From Fragum whitleyi (Eukaryota > Mollusca > Bivalvia > Cardiida > Cardiidae): DNA of 64,000 bases. The notes under the pieces were generated by a model that worked only from the letters and a program-made list of their open reading frames with translations, was not told the DNA's origin and made no database searches. This document shows positions 11,595 to 23,903 of the stretch, one piece after another (position 1 is the first letter of the stretch; each line of letters starts with the position of its first letter). The translations under genes and the position numbers were made by a program. The stretch lies in NCBI GenBank assembly GCA_948146395.1, contig OX411543.1, positions 62,175,676-62,239,675 on the forward strand, in the 5' to 3' direction.

Positions 11595-12339
11595 AATGAC
11601 TTTACAAACGATGTGATGACGTCATTTTACAAACGATGTTAAATATTGCGCGAGAAATTTCAATCAACTTATTAAAAGAATTTTGTTGATTTATCGTATT
11701 ATTATCGACGAAGTCTCGTTTTTATCTGAAGACTCGTTTGAATTTTTTTTCTACCACACATTCAATATCCTCTTTTTTATCTTTATCCTTCCTATAGTCC
11801 TAGACACAGCTGGTATTCCAACAATATTCAATATATTTTAAACTTCTTTGTAATGGTTACAGTTATGAACGAAACACGGCTTCATCTATGACTTCAAGGC
11901 TAGATATTAGTAGAACTATTTTTCAACGTTAATACAATTTACAATATCTTCGTCAAAATGTGCTGGTTTTTTTTGAGATATCTTTTATATATGACAACTA
12001 TATGACAGGTAACGATTAGATAATAATACGGTTTTCACAGATTTCAAAGAAGTTACATTCAACTGGGAATAAACCACTTAACGAGTGGCAGATTTAATGG
12101 TTCTTTTGTTTTCTTAACTTTAAAACCATGCATTATAATTTCCTGGCTTCCCTATGAGATTCCCGCATTTTTCAAATGCGCCCAAAAGAAGCGCATCGTT
12201 GTGGTTTAGTGTTTATTACAGTAACCAAAGAAAATAAAGATACTATTTATAAAGTAACTATTTATTGACAGGATCTGCCTTAGATTGAAATGGGATTTGT
12301 CGGCATACTCAAGCTAGTGTATTCGATAATGTCTGTATT

Positions 12340-13310
12340 ACTTCTTAGAACACGCTTGAAGCGAATCAGAGAACAGTATTTCAAAAATATAAATCACAGA
12401 TACAACTCCTAGCATTGAATTTACAGATATACAATGAAAAAGTATCGTGCACGTGAATCTTGACAGATTTTGTGTGCCGTGTCATTTTAAGAAAGTGTCG
12501 AGCATATTATATGATCGCTTTTTTTTTCAAAACTCTTTCTACAGTTGCAAAGATGCAAAAGAGCTGCAATAAATTACGATAATAGATTCATAAATATAGT
12601 TTCGGCATAATTACGCATTATAACAGTAATAAATCAGCGAGTTTTACTCGTTTTCGTTGTACAGATGTTCGGGTTTAGATTACAGACATTGTTAGAAAAG
12701 CGTGGTCTAAGTCAGATAGACAATCTCGTGCCACGGTATATGGATAATAGACACTCGCTGAAGCTCGTGTCTATTTCCCATATACCACGGCACTCGTTGT
12801 CTATCCTATACATAGATATTTTCCAACCATTTGATGATGGTCTATTGAAGCGGTCTATGTATAGGATAGAAAACGAGTACCGTGGTATATGGGAAATAGA
12901 CACGAGCGACAGCGAGTGTCTTTTTCCCATAAACCGCGACACGAGATTTTCTGTCCGACTTAGACCACGCTTTTCTAACACCGTTTGTATTTTTATCCGA
13001 TCCGCTAAAACGAGTACAACTTTCTGTCAAAAAGTATAATTATTCTAAAATTACTTATGAATCTTTCCCCGTTACTTGCAGATCTTTTGCATTCTTTGAC
13101 TATAGAAAGTCTTTTTGAAAAAAAAATCATATAAAATGCTCTTTATCTTTTTGAAATGACACGGCACACAAAAACTGTCGAGATCCCGTGCACGCCTTGC
13201 TACCATCGTATTTCTGTAAATTCAACGCTCGGAGTTGTATCTGTGATATATACTATTGAAATACTGTTCTCTGATTGGCCAATTCGTTTCAAGCGCGGTC
13301 TTATATTACT
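12340..13310. repeat. Giant imperfect palindrome (~970 bp)
   Basis: Two arms of roughly 480 bases mirror each other around about 12825. Paired landmarks: ACGCTTGAAGCGAAT / ATTCGTTTCAAGCGCG; CAGAGAACAGTATTTC / GAAATACTGTTCTCTG; GCCGTGTCATTTT / AAATGACACGGC; AAAGCGTGGTCTAAGTC / GACTTAGACCACGCTTT. Each arm contains smaller palindromes (ACGGTATATGG / CCATATACCACGG). Open frames in the arms (12665-13039, 12712-12981) are a by-product of the mirror structure. It looks like a foldback element or a large MITE. Confidence 0.85.
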
Positions 13311-13734
13311 TAGCGTGCCCTTACTAGGTGAATTGTACAGTAATTCCTGTTGCATATAGTTTGACAGGCATTTCGCTAAACAGTTTAATGAATTTTGCAT
13401 AACGTAAAGTATTTCTCTTGTCGCTTCTGGTGTTATGACTTTTGTTTCAAATTGAAAAAAGTAAAACCTAGGGACTCCACACATTTATTTTCCTGTCAAT
13501 ATGAAACTTCTTGGTCAACTCGATGCATGTATGAAACTCAAACTGCGCCCGCGTAGGAACCCGATTCATTATCGAAAAAATTATTTCTTGTGTTTCGATT
13601 TATTTATTGTGGCTGCTGAAACATATGCTGAAATGATCTCAACCACTCCCACCCCCCTCAAAAAATGAAATAAAAAAAGAAGTACGTCCCTCGAAAATTC
13701 TCTGAAAGTCTTTGAAAATATCAGAAATCTTCTT

Positions 13735-15470
13735 CAGTACATCTCTGCCTGGTTCACCCGTAGTTTGAAATACCCAGTCATGCCAAACATTGCAATCTGC
13801 ACTGGCGGAGTACAATACTTATTTCCAACCTGAATCCAGACGAAGCAGCAGGACAAGACAACATCAAACCCCTAGTATTAAAAGACGTGTTATCAAATTC
13901 TCCTGTCTTACAAATTTTCTTGCAGAACTACCTAGATACAGACACCCTCCCCCAGGTATGGACAAAGGTTTACGTGACTCCACTCATCAAGAAAGGAAAC
14001 AAAGAAGGTTCTGCAAATTAGACCTTTATCCTTTATATGTATATTGGGTAGTTCTTGAACATATTGTAGCATCATTTCTATCTAAATATATTGACAAGAA
14101 TAATACTCTTTATGACTTACGAGTACAATATGGTTTCAAAGAAAGACGTTCATGTGAGACCTAGATACTGCAACTGACCGACTATCTTGCCAGAAACCTT
14201 ACTGATGAAAACCAAACAGATATAGTTTTGTGAGACTTCAGCAAGGCTTTTGATAAAGTTAGCCACTTAAAACTTTTGTATCAATTGCAGGAACATGGAG
14301 TAAATAATGATACCCTTTTGTGGATTAAATCTTTTCTTAATGGCAGAACACAAAAATAAGTCTAAGAAGGTTGGTGCTCATCCGAAGTAATAGTCACGCC
14401 TGGAGTACATCAGGGACTGGTGCTTGGCCCTCTTCTGTTTCTCTTATATATCAAATACCATCACCTCTTTAGTCCGTTAGTTTGCAGATGACACTACAGT
14501 TTACTTAGCTATTAACAGCAAGCAAGTCTGTATCACCCTTCAAGAAGATCTAAGCTAAGCTAATGTAGTGGGAGAAAAAGTGGGAACTGGAATTTTACCC
14601 AAGCAAATGCATTGTACTAAATATTACTTAAAAGAAGCAAAATCTTTCATTTAATTACAGGCTACATAGACAAGTGCTAGAGACTGTGGACAATGCCAAA
14701 TACCTAGAAGTTATAATATCTATAGGTCTTTCCTGGAACAAGCACAATGACAATATAACCTCAAAGGCAAAATTACACTTTAGGTTTTCTCCGCAGAAAC
14801 ATCCAGAACCAAAATAAGAAGATCTGAGAATCAGCTTACAAAACTTTGGTTAGAATACGCATCATACGTTTGGAGCCCATACGCGAAAACCAACAAAGTA
14901 GAAAATGTACAACGTAGAGCATTAAGATGGGTTCAAGATAATTTCTCTTATTAATACATGCTCGCAGAAAAAGCTTGGCTGGCTCTGCATAATAGACGCG
15001 ACGTTTCTAGAGGTACCGTGTTTTATAAAATCGTTAATAGTTTTGTTGCAATTCCTCTGACAGCTAAATCTGAAAAAAAAAACAGGATAATCCGACAGAT
15101 GCACACAGCATCTTTCAGATAGATCCATACAACTGCTTCCCACTTAAAATATGTTTTGCCTTCACCGTGGTTCTTTGGAAGAGCCTACCGGAAATAATTG
15201 TACAACAACCTGGCATTGCAGCGTTCAAGAAGAGTCTCGATTCTTATCAGATAGTAAGCCGTCCCTGAATGACCAAAATATGTTTTATCAGTTCTTTTAA
15301 ACACTCACAATACTTTTAAAATTTGGCACTCTAACTTATGATTAACAGTTTGTATCCAAACTACCTACACTGTTTGAAATCAATTCATCTCAAATTTATA
15401 TATACGTTTCACAAACGTTCACCAAGAGGAGTAAACGTGGCAACTATGTAACATAACATAACATTTTTTT
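13735..15470 (+). mobile_element. Degenerate non-LTR retrotransposon (Jockey/CR1-type RT)
   Basis: A 5'-truncated, dead LINE. Across three frames the reverse-transcriptase landmarks appear in order: a 'DEAAGQDNIKPLVLKD' block (~13835), 'VWTKVYVTPLIKKGNKEG' (~13960), 'EHIVASFLSKYI' (~14055), 'FSKAFDKVSH' (~14237), 'GVHQG..LGPLLFLLYI' (~14400), where the family has GVPQGS, and 'VENVQRRA.RW' (~14895) in the C-terminal part. Many stops and frameshifts separate them. The 3' end finishes in a short AACAT repeat (about 15450-15465), a typical LINE tail. Confidence 0.85.
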
Positions 15471-16750
15471 TCCATATACATAAGGCCCAGGCCCAACATA
15501 CAAAAAATTATTACATTCATAGAAAAATATGATAATATATAAGAGTGACAAATATTTCTCATTACAGTAGATTAGTTTGATTCATGATAAAGGTAAACAA
15601 TCTTAATGAAAAAAACAACAAAATTAGAGTCAAGGAAAAAAAATAAATCAAAGCGCTAAAAGCGCTGAAGGCCTGTTTTCTAAATAGGCAAGGTGACATT
15701 TAAAGGCATGAACTCCCCATTTTTTAATCTTTTTAGCAAATCGAGGGAAACCAAGGGTTCCATTTACCTAGAGGGATCGTAAGCCAAATTCCGAACACGC
15801 TTCAAAGGAAAAATGCCGAACGGTACGCTATCTATATAGCGATGAGTCCGCCAAAAAAAAAACTAATTCCCAAGGAGTAGATTTCTACGCCCGATACCGC
15901 TTTGCAGGAAGGCGCAACTCGCGGTTTTATAATTTTAGTGGAGTTGATTGGTTTGCTACTTGTCAGTCAGTCTATCCATTCGATCATTCCGTCTAACAAT
16001 CGTAGTAATGCTGTTTTCTAGGGGCACAAACCCGTTGGCTCTTTCCTTTACATTGAATTGAATTCAGTAAAGAAGTTGTATTTTACTGTGGGAACACAAG
16101 AAATTGATGGGGTCAATTTCTCCTTTTCCCACAATATGGTCCACCCTTTACTCATACCCCATTATTTTTTAATTTATACCCTAGATATATATCAAAATAC
16201 ACTAATGTTGTTTTATTGTCTGCAACCTGTTCAAGATGACCCATTCTAAAAATTTGTCGTCTGTTTAAGGGTTTAATGATGGGACAAGGTCTTATTTTTT
16301 CTAACTTAGATTAATCCATTACAAGACAACAAATGTTAAGACAGGTCTAAATTATAAAGGGTTGCAGATTACACACAATATGTGGGCTAATTAGCATAAT
16401 TTATAGCAGAAGGGGTAGATAATATTAGGGAGAAAGGAATGTTAGATAGCAGCATTTTCTTCTTTTTCCCATTAGCAAGGTCATCCGTCAAGATCAAATA
16501 TTAAAGCTATGTATCTTAAATAAAGCATTTATTTTGGCAGTGATAAGTAAGATAATATCTGGTATACATGATAAGGACACGGTGAATAATCAAGATTATC
16601 TTATAACTTTACAAATATCTGTATGGCAACATCCTGTATGATATTTTTTATGTTATCACATAATTATTTATAGATAAAAGATATACTGCGGTTATTTTTA
16701 GAAACATGCATTTCAGTTAGAAACATCGACGAATACAAGACAAATAGAGG
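15471..16750. other. AT-rich intergenic stretch
   Basis: No gene or clear repeat boundary recognised. Only short open frames without domains (e.g. 16058-16249). Confidence 0.5.
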
Positions 16751-16751
16751 T

Positions 16752-16917
16752 TATAAGATAAATATAATACGTACTTAGTGTATTGTATGAAAAAATATCT
16801 AACTTGGTTGTGAGAATTGATATTTGTCTCGGCAGAGCCTCGACAATTTTCAATTCTTCCAACCTCGTTAGATATTTTTTTTTCCATATAATACACTAAG
16901 TACATATTATATATTTA
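16752..16917. repeat. Palindromic MITE-like element
   Basis: The arms run from ATAATACGTACTTAGTGTAT to a mirrored ATACACTAAGTACATATTAT, with AAAAATATCTAAC facing GTTAGATATTTTT and a centre GCCTCGACAATTTTCAATTC. The core resembles the hairpin at 23517-23595. Confidence 0.75.
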
Positions 16918-17554
16918 CATTGCGGAAAATTAACCTAGTGTGTTGTTTTGTCTATTCACTTCCCTCGCCTACAGTACTAACAGTACTTTGATTTCAGCAC
17001 AGCGTAGTGAAATGCAAGTAGTGCAAGTAGTACTCGACCTATTTTTTGCGCGCGCGTGGGCACAAAAAGCTATGTAGTACACACGTTGTTCGGTTTTTGA
17101 CTCGATTACCTTTTTCTCATTGCAATATCCAGGATACAGGGTTATTTCCTATGGCCTGCTAAACCAGGCCAAAAATGTATCCATTCATTATATCAGCATA
17201 ACCTTTCACATTTGATCATCCACACTTTCACCTATTTTTTAAATGATTTTATCTTGTTTATGTAGCCATTGGTCGACGGTATGTAAGTAACGTTAATAGG
17301 ACGTTAATGGCGTCATTACGTTAAAAATTGGTCGTCATTTAACGTAACTTTATATAGTTAGTACAGTTTAGCATTAAGAATCTTCGAGAAATGTCCTTTT
17401 CTCTTTCTCTTCTCAATACAATGTCATCATATCATTTTAAACAACGTAAAGAGGACTTTATAGACGTCAAAATGTTAATTAACGGTATTTATGTTAAGAG
17501 TAGTATTGTATACCTTCCCACATTATTTGAAAAAAAAGACAATAACTAATGAAT

Positions 17555-17960
17555 GCACTTTGACTGTACTATGATGGCGACCCAATCTTCATGGAACTTG
17601 GTCAGAAACTCTTCAGAACTTGAGAATTTTTTAGGGTGAACCTATTTCAGTTTTGAGAGTTCCATTGAAAAAACGCAAACAACGCACCTACCCTTTTATC
17701 CCTCTGAGGACACAATTTTGATCCAATCTTCATAAAATTGTCAGAATATTTTTCTGGCAATTAGATTGAACCCAATTGAAATGGGAACGTTCTATTGGAA
17801 AACACTGGAAAAGGGTCCTCAGTTACATTTTCTTTAACATCCAGGGGTTTTATTTTGGTCCAATCTTCATGAAATTTGTTAGAATGATTGTCTTGTAAGA
17901 AGGATTACTCTGTTAAATTTGAAATTTTCAATTTGAAACCTGTCCATTATGACATTTTCT
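17555..17960. repeat. Degenerate tandem repeat (~120 bp unit)
   Basis: The phrase CCAATCTTCATG/A recurs at about 17584, 17732 and 17861, each followed by a diverged TTGGTCAGAA-like block. The units are old and imperfect, like the cores of the tandem elements at 43-55 kb. Confidence 0.5.
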
Positions 17961-18044
17961 ATGCCAATACATTTGTTCTTGTCATGCCGAATAAATCCCA
18001 GAATAGACATGTAACCAGCACCTTAGAAGTTTGTCTCACAAATC

Positions 18045-18300
18045 CCGCTTAAGAGTCATCATATATTCATGACGATAAGCCTATATAGGCAGTAAATAAT
18101 TAAGCTTCATGTACTAACAAAGTCGGTACAATGCCGACATAAATGGCATAATCTTTGAAAGAGCCCCAATCTTACAAACAAACTGTCCACACATCAGCAC
18201 AGCTTAATATTACTGACGAAAGCCGGTGTCGAACCCACGCGGATAAGTAATACTCAATTATTGGTTTACAAGTCCAATGCGCTAACCACTTATTGGTAAC
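18045..18300 (-). repeat. tRNA-headed SINE copy
   Basis: Carries the body block GAGTCATCATATATTCATGA also seen near 200, and then the tRNA-like head (GCCGGTGTCGAACCCACG, CCAATGCGCTAACCA). It is the longest single-copy version of this SINE in the window. Confidence 0.65.
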
Positions 18301-18718
18301 GAAATGGCTATGAATATTTTCCTCGGGCTTAGGCTATGTTTGACCTATGACATTCAAGTGTCAACGACCCTGTAGCCACATATCTAAGACGATTACCAAG
18401 ATCGAACCCACGTTACATTGAAGAAGAAATATATCAAGTTATTTTGGAAAATATTCTCTAAATATACGATAAAATGAGTCCCAAAAGAGAATTACACAGA
18501 CGGATAAATACATTAACAGAGGTATGATTCGGATATATCGATCTACCTTGTGTGCCGTAATTGTCAAAAATATGATTCACCGGTAAATGCTGTAGTATCA
18601 GTATATCATTTTAAGTGATTTTTTTCTAGAATTTCCCCACTTGGATTCTTCTAGACTTTTGATATGTTATCATACATAACTTATAGATTACAAATCGTAT
18701 GAAAAACATTTCCGTTGA

Positions 18719-18741
18719 TTTTTTTTTTTTTTTTTTTTTTT
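18719..18741 (+). repeat. Poly-T run
   Basis: About 23 consecutive T. It could be the reverse-oriented tail of a retroposon, but no element could be delimited beside it. Confidence 0.8.
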
Positions 18742-18858
18742 AGGTTTGGCCTACTTTTGGGCTAGACTGACTGGATTTTAGTGCTGTAGATGCCTAACGA
18801 TGAGATATATCAACATGCCAGGTATGGGTATGGTACCTTATTGTGCATAAAGTATCAC

Positions 18859-18993
18859 CAGTCCTGCGTTCAGGATGACAAAACGGTGCAAACTGATTGC
18901 CAATTTTCCCCTGTTTGCACGCATGTGCGCGTGCAATGCGGGGTATATTTGGCAAACAGTTTCCAACGTTTTGCCATCATGAACGCAGGGCTG
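18859..18993. repeat. Palindromic MITE, CCTGCGTTCAGGATG family
   Basis: Complete copy: starts CAGTCCTGCGTTCAGGATGA and ends with TCATGAACGCAGGGCTG. The centre has TTTGCACGCATG facing CGCGTGCAATG. Good reference copy for the family. Confidence 0.8.
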
Positions 18994-19379
18994 ATTGTTG
19001 CCCGGAAATTAATCTGAGAAGAAACTAAAGACCAGAATGTCAGAAGCACACGGCCTCAGATCATTAAGTAACAGTAAGCAATTGGCAATGCTGAGCTTTT
19101 TATACAATTGTTATTCAGCCAGACCGACCGACAGACGGATGGATGGATAGACAGACTGATCGACAATGGTAAAATCAATAGGATTATTCTTATCTACGCG
19201 GGGCGTAGAATGATAAAAACAAAGTAAAGCTATTTGAAGTTTAATTAAGAGAAGTTGACAAGCTATCAATCAAAAGTTAACAAAGTATATAGAATTTTAA
19301 AAATTAAAATGTAAGACCAAATAGACTCGTGCATGAAATAGTAATATATAATTTTAAGAGCATGAAAAGGTATAGAAGA

Positions 19380-19780
19380 TAATCGTTTGTTTCAGTGTAA
19401 GATCGATTTATATTTCATTGAGTGAACAATAAAAGCTATATTTTCACTGGGAAAATATAGCTTTTGTTGTTCACGAAATGAAGTATTAATCGATCTTACT
19501 CGAAAAACATACGATTATTCTATTTCTTTTTTGCAAAAATAAGATAAAATTTGAAATTTCTAGTACGTATTTTCGTAAAGCGCGTCATTTTGCACGTGAT
19601 TGCTATGCGACGGTCATCTTGACGTCACTTATTTCGCCCCGCATAGATGATGTCAGATAGGATGAAATGCACAAAAGCAGGGTATAAGATTTTGATAATT
19701 TCACTGCTTTTGCGGTGAGATTATCAAGTGATAATCTACCGTTATTTCTCGATAAACCACCGAAAAGCATTAAAGAAAAC
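19380..19780. repeat. MITE-like family with GCTATATTTTCAC hairpin
   Basis: A hairpin (AAAAGCTATATTTTCAC / AAAATATAGCTTTTG) is followed by a body with GCACGTGATTGCTATGCG, CCCCGCATAGATGATGTCAG and an end TACCGTTATTTCTCGATAAA. Diverged copies or pieces: 4660-5165, 20560-20830, 23100-23300, 41850-42190, 43290-43345 with 44395-44620, and 53670-54030. No coding content. Confidence 0.65.
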
Positions 19781-20559
19781 TATTTATTTTTCAAAGCAAG
19801 TCCAGAAGGGCCGATACCGTGCACGCGTAAGCTACCACAATCTCAATAATGTTATTAAAGATTATAACAAAATATCAATTACACGCAGTTTGCTACATCT
19901 TCCAACAAAAAAACTATTATAGATTGCTCGCTCAGCATTCAAATTGGTTCATTCAAATCACTCACTCGGAAAGCTTAGTAACGCTCCAAAATCATTTAAA
20001 TTCGCTTCGAAGTCTTACAAAAAAAAACTCAGCAATTACATTCAAATGAATCAAACCACTCTACAATTTTATTGGCTGATCTTGAGTTTAAGGCATGTAA
20101 TTCGTCCGTGAAGAGAAACAGAAAAGTACATGTACCTAGCCTTTATTAAAGGGAGGTAAAAAAAAATAACGATACTTTCGTCAAATTTCATGCAAGCATC
20201 AATATTTTTACCCCCTTTCATTTCACAAAAAAATGATTAAATCGTTTATCCTTCTCTTTCGATTTCTGCCCAATATCATTCAAAAATTATCATTCTGGTC
20301 AATCACACGATGTTCTAAACTGTACATGTAGCAAGCTATTAAAATCAAGATAAGCTTTCTTCAGTCTGTATTAAGCGGTCGTTTCCGGGAATGATAACTA
20401 AAATATACTTTCAAAAACTTCTTAAAAAGTGCATAACAAAATGTATTTCATTCAGAGAGCTTTGTTTTACTTCAAATTATCGCAAGAAAAAGTAATCTTT
20501 TAAAACCCTCCTTAGTTAAAAGAATACAAAATCTTCCTGGAGAACGAATGATAATTCCA

Positions 20560-20830
20560 AAAATTTACAGCAAAAATTGGACAAATTGATGTGAAAATCT
20601 AAGAGCATATTTTCTTATAGCGCGACATTTGGCACGTGATTGTTATGCGGCGTGCATGAATACTCCACTATTTGGGCTCCGCTCAGATAATGTCAGATAT
20701 GGTGAAATGGACGAAAACGGGTACATGTGTATAGTTTTTTTGCGATAATTCCACTGATATGGCGGGGTAATTATCAAATGATTATCTACCGTGAATTTTC
20801 GATAATCCACTGAAAAAAAAAAATAAAGAA
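20560..20830. repeat. Diverged copy of the 19380 family
   Basis: Shares GCACGTGATTGTTATGCG, GATAATGTCAGATA, TTATCAAATGATTATCTACCG and the closing 'ttttcgataatccac'. The GCTATATTTTCAC hairpin half is missing. Confidence 0.55.
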
Positions 20831-21131
20831 AATTAACAGTCAGTCCGATTTGCCCGACACTTTTCGCAATTATTACCATAAATGAATCAAGCACGAGTAT
20901 TCTATCTTCCAATGAAATAATTTTCGAAATACAACATCTATTGACCTCTACTGTATCAAATCTTCTTTTCAAATGTTTATTTTAGACATTGTTCCGTTTC
21001 GTTTGAGGGATAATATTTCTTTAATTTAGTTCCCTGTTGGTTTTTTGAGTAAAAGGTCACATTTGTGAAATTTTCAGAAAAATCTTGAAAACTTCGCATT
21101 TCATATTCAAAGAATTTGTGTCATAATTTAA

Positions 21132-21352
21132 CCCTTTGCTGTTTAATCCCTGCTTTTCACGTGCCTGTGATTTTATGATTGAGAAAACATTGTGAAAAAA
21201 GAAGAAATTGCTTCTGACAAGCAATTTCTTCCTTTTTCACACTATTTTCTACCCTACTGAATGGTTATTTTTCAAATTTAATCCACTTTAAATTTTCGTC
21301 TGCAAAACCTTTAAATTTGGACAGGTCCAAAATTTTGTAAAACAGGAAAGGG
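21132..21352. repeat. TTAA-flanked palindromic MITE (piggyBac-like ends)
   Basis: Flanked by TTAA on both sides (21128-21131, 21353-21356). The ends are CCCTTTGCTGTTT and its imperfect mirror AAACAGGAAAGGG, and there is an internal hairpin GAAGAAATTGCTT / AAGCAATTTCTTC. A TTAA duplication with CCC-type ends is the pattern of piggyBac-mobilised MITEs. The element that mobilised it is inferred. Confidence 0.75.
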
Positions 21353-21486
21353 TTAAGTAATATGACATGACTAACGATTTGGAGGAAGTTTAATCAAAAA
21401 ATGTTTTCAATAGTTCGTCGTTGAGGAAGGAAAATCAAAGAGAGACAGGGGCAAAGTGGTACTTGGGTGATTTCTTCATTGCACAT

Positions 21487-21930
21487 AAAACAGTTAACAA
21501 CATCGTGAAATTGACATTCTTCTCAATCAAAACCATTCTAAATCGCTCACTCAGCGCTCCAATCATTCATTCCAAACACTCACTCAAACCATTCATAAAC
21601 GCTCAAAATTACTAAAATTTAAAAGATAAACAACAACCGTCAAACTGAATAAAACAAGAACCAAATCGCAATTTCAATGACATAATTGAAATTTTAGGCG
21701 TCTGATTGGTTCTTGAGGAAATAGGAAGCTATTTATAGAATTTTAATGCATATTTTATTAAAGGGAGGTAATACATATAGCTAATTTTGTTCATGCTGAA
21801 CAAAATCAGCTATATAGGATTACCTCCCATTAAAATCACTCATAACTCACTCCCCGCACCCATTCAATTTTATTCCAGAATCATTCCAAAATCATTCACC
21901 TTGTCAATTTCACGATGTTGATAACTGTAC
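21487..21930 (-). repeat. MITE, CAGTTAACAACATCGTGAAA family (inverted copy)
   Basis: About 440 bp. Ends are CAGTTAACAACATCGTGAAA and the mirror TTTCACGATGTTGATAACTG. The internal hairpin GGGAGGTAATAC ... GATTACCTCCC flanks TTTTGTTCATGCTGAACAAAA. Other copies: 22580-23014, 24624-25036, 26231-26628, 30836-31288 and 39264-39692, plus broken ones at 34455-34765 and 37300-38550. Confidence 0.8.
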
Positions 21931-22579
21931 CTCATACCACATAAATATGGTAGATTATATTGCTTGAATATTATAATTTGGTGATACAAATTATATTATA
22001 AGAAACAAAATCGTAGAAATTTCGAGAAATTGAAATTGTCACTTACGCAAAAGTCCGTAGAGTAAATTGAAGACACAGAGTAAATATAATAGATAAAAGT
22101 ATGGATCTCAACACTAATAAGTTTCATTTTCATGTGACAGATGGGTCTGTAGCAAAGTGAACAATAATTTTGGAATGATGTTGAATTTGTACGTGAAAAT
22201 GATGAATGATGAAAATGGACGTAATACAATTACGCTTATTGTCAATGTTTGATTGCATCCTTTTAAAAATATCTACACTTTTTCTATATAAAGATATTTG
22301 TGTCTTCGAGGACACTTCAAAAACAATACCATCTGATAAAACAAGAGTGGAATGAAGTTGTGAAACATTGTGACCGAGTTCGGGGCATTTTTGAATGATT
22401 TCGGAGCGTTTCTGAATGGTTTGAGTGGACAGCTGAATTAAAAGAAGGGGCGTAGTGTGAACGATTTGGAATTGGACGAATGTCAAATTCATGATGTTTC
22501 TCGCTGTAGAAATAAGCATGCCAACAAAAGAGTTTACATCCGGATATAAAAAGGACCATTAATTTCCTGGTAAATGACT

Positions 22580-23014
22580 ACAGTTGACAACATCGTGAAA
22601 TTGACAAGGTGAATGATTTAGGAATGATTTAGGAATGAAAATGAATGAGTGTGTGGAGCGAGTTTTGAGTGAATTTAATGGGAGGTAATCCTTTTTCGGA
22701 AATTTTGTTCAGGGTGAACAAAATTTGCGATATTGATTACCTCCCTTTAATAAAAAATGCATTCAAGTTCTGTATATAGCTTACTATCTCTTCAAGAACC
22801 TATGAGACGCTAACATGTTGAATTATGTTAGTGAAATGGCGATTTTTTTCTATCAAAATTTATTTTGAATGACGTTTTGAATTCTATATTTTTCAGTGGG
22901 TTTGAGCGTTTTTGAATGGTTGGAGTGTTTCGAATGAATGAATTGAGCGCTGAGTGAGCGATTTAGAATGGTTTTGATTGAGATGAATGTCTATTTCACG
23001 ATGTAATTAACTGT
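22580..23014 (+). repeat. MITE, CAGTTAACAACATCGTGAAA family
   Basis: Complete copy with both terminal repeats and the internal GGGAGGTAATCC / GATTACCTCCC hairpin around TTTTGTTCAGGGTGAACAAAA. The right half is rich in GAATGAATGAA-like short repeats. Confidence 0.8.
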
Positions 23015-23099
23015 AGCAGAAGGCTAGTGTGTTGAGCGAATAAACCAGGGTACAAAAGCCTCAAGACAATGTCAGTATAATTCAGATATGTGTAAATGG

Positions 23100-23310
23100 C
23101 TCTTCTTGGGATTGACAGAGGATTATCGAAAATTATCGTTAAATTATCACTCGGTATTCCAACCAGTGATAATACGAAGAGAATATACTCTGCTTTCATT
23201 CATTTTGCCCTATCTAACGTTATCGAAGCGGGACCCATTGAAACCCTGAAATCATTACGTTGCATAGCAATCACGTGCAAATTTACGCACTTTAAGATAA
23301 CTATTTCCTA
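23100..23310. repeat. Fragment of the 19380 family
   Basis: Carries GAAAATTATCGTTAAATTATC, TTTTGCCCTATCTAACGTTATC and GCATAGCAATCACGTGCAAA. The short open frames here belong to this repeat. Confidence 0.5.
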
Positions 23311-23516
23311 AATCGTTCATATTTCAAATTATTTTGGAAGTAAAGAAAAATATATAACCGTTTGATTTTTCAAATTAAAAAGACAAATATCTTATTTTTT
23401 GAACAATTGCATTTTCACACTTGGCTTCCCAACTCGTGAAAGCGTTCATTTTATTGTTCATCCATAGATAGATTTACAGAATCTGTCACGAGATTTTATT
23501 TGAGACTTACTGATCT

Positions 23517-23600
23517 TAGCCTTGTCGAGAATTGAAAAGTTATTAAGCGAGCCTTGGTGAGCTAAATAACTTTTCAATTCTAGACGAGGTTAAGATTCTT
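23517..23600. repeat. Hairpin (GAATTGAAAAGTTATT)
   Basis: CTTGTCGAGAATTGAAAAG and its mirror CTTTTCAATTCTAGACGAG surround a short loop. The sequence resembles the core of the palindrome at 16752-16917. Confidence 0.7.
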
Positions 23601-23700
23601 CGATTAAGATTCTTAAGAATCTCATTAAGCTATTTAAATTGTATCGTTTTTTAGGTAAAGATTTTAAAGCGGCTTAAAAAGAATCTTTTTTCTTTTTTAA

Positions 23701-23903
23701 TGGAGTTTAAGCCGCTTTCAAAATTATTTCAGTTATATCGCGGCGACTGGAGCACCTAACAATGGATTCCTGGCATTTCTCTTACCAGTACAACTATCAC
23801 ATCCTTTCCTAGCCTCCAGCTGCTATCTCATATAGGTCTACGATTATCAACCCATTGGTGAGAGACAAGTAGTCGGAAATAATGAGTGCCGCCGCCGGGA
23901 AAT
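23701..23903 (-). repeat. 5'-truncated tRNA-type SINE
   Basis: Same SINE family as 33632-33907 but inverted: ATATCGCGGCGACTGGAGCACC, CTCCAGCTGCTATC, ACCCATTGGTGAGAGACAA, then GAGTGCCGCCGCCGGG. Most of the tRNA head is missing. Confidence 0.75.

Noticed and set aside
12665..13039. Overlapping open frames on both strands
   Set aside because: They lie in the arms of the giant palindrome and are products of mirrored repeat sequence.
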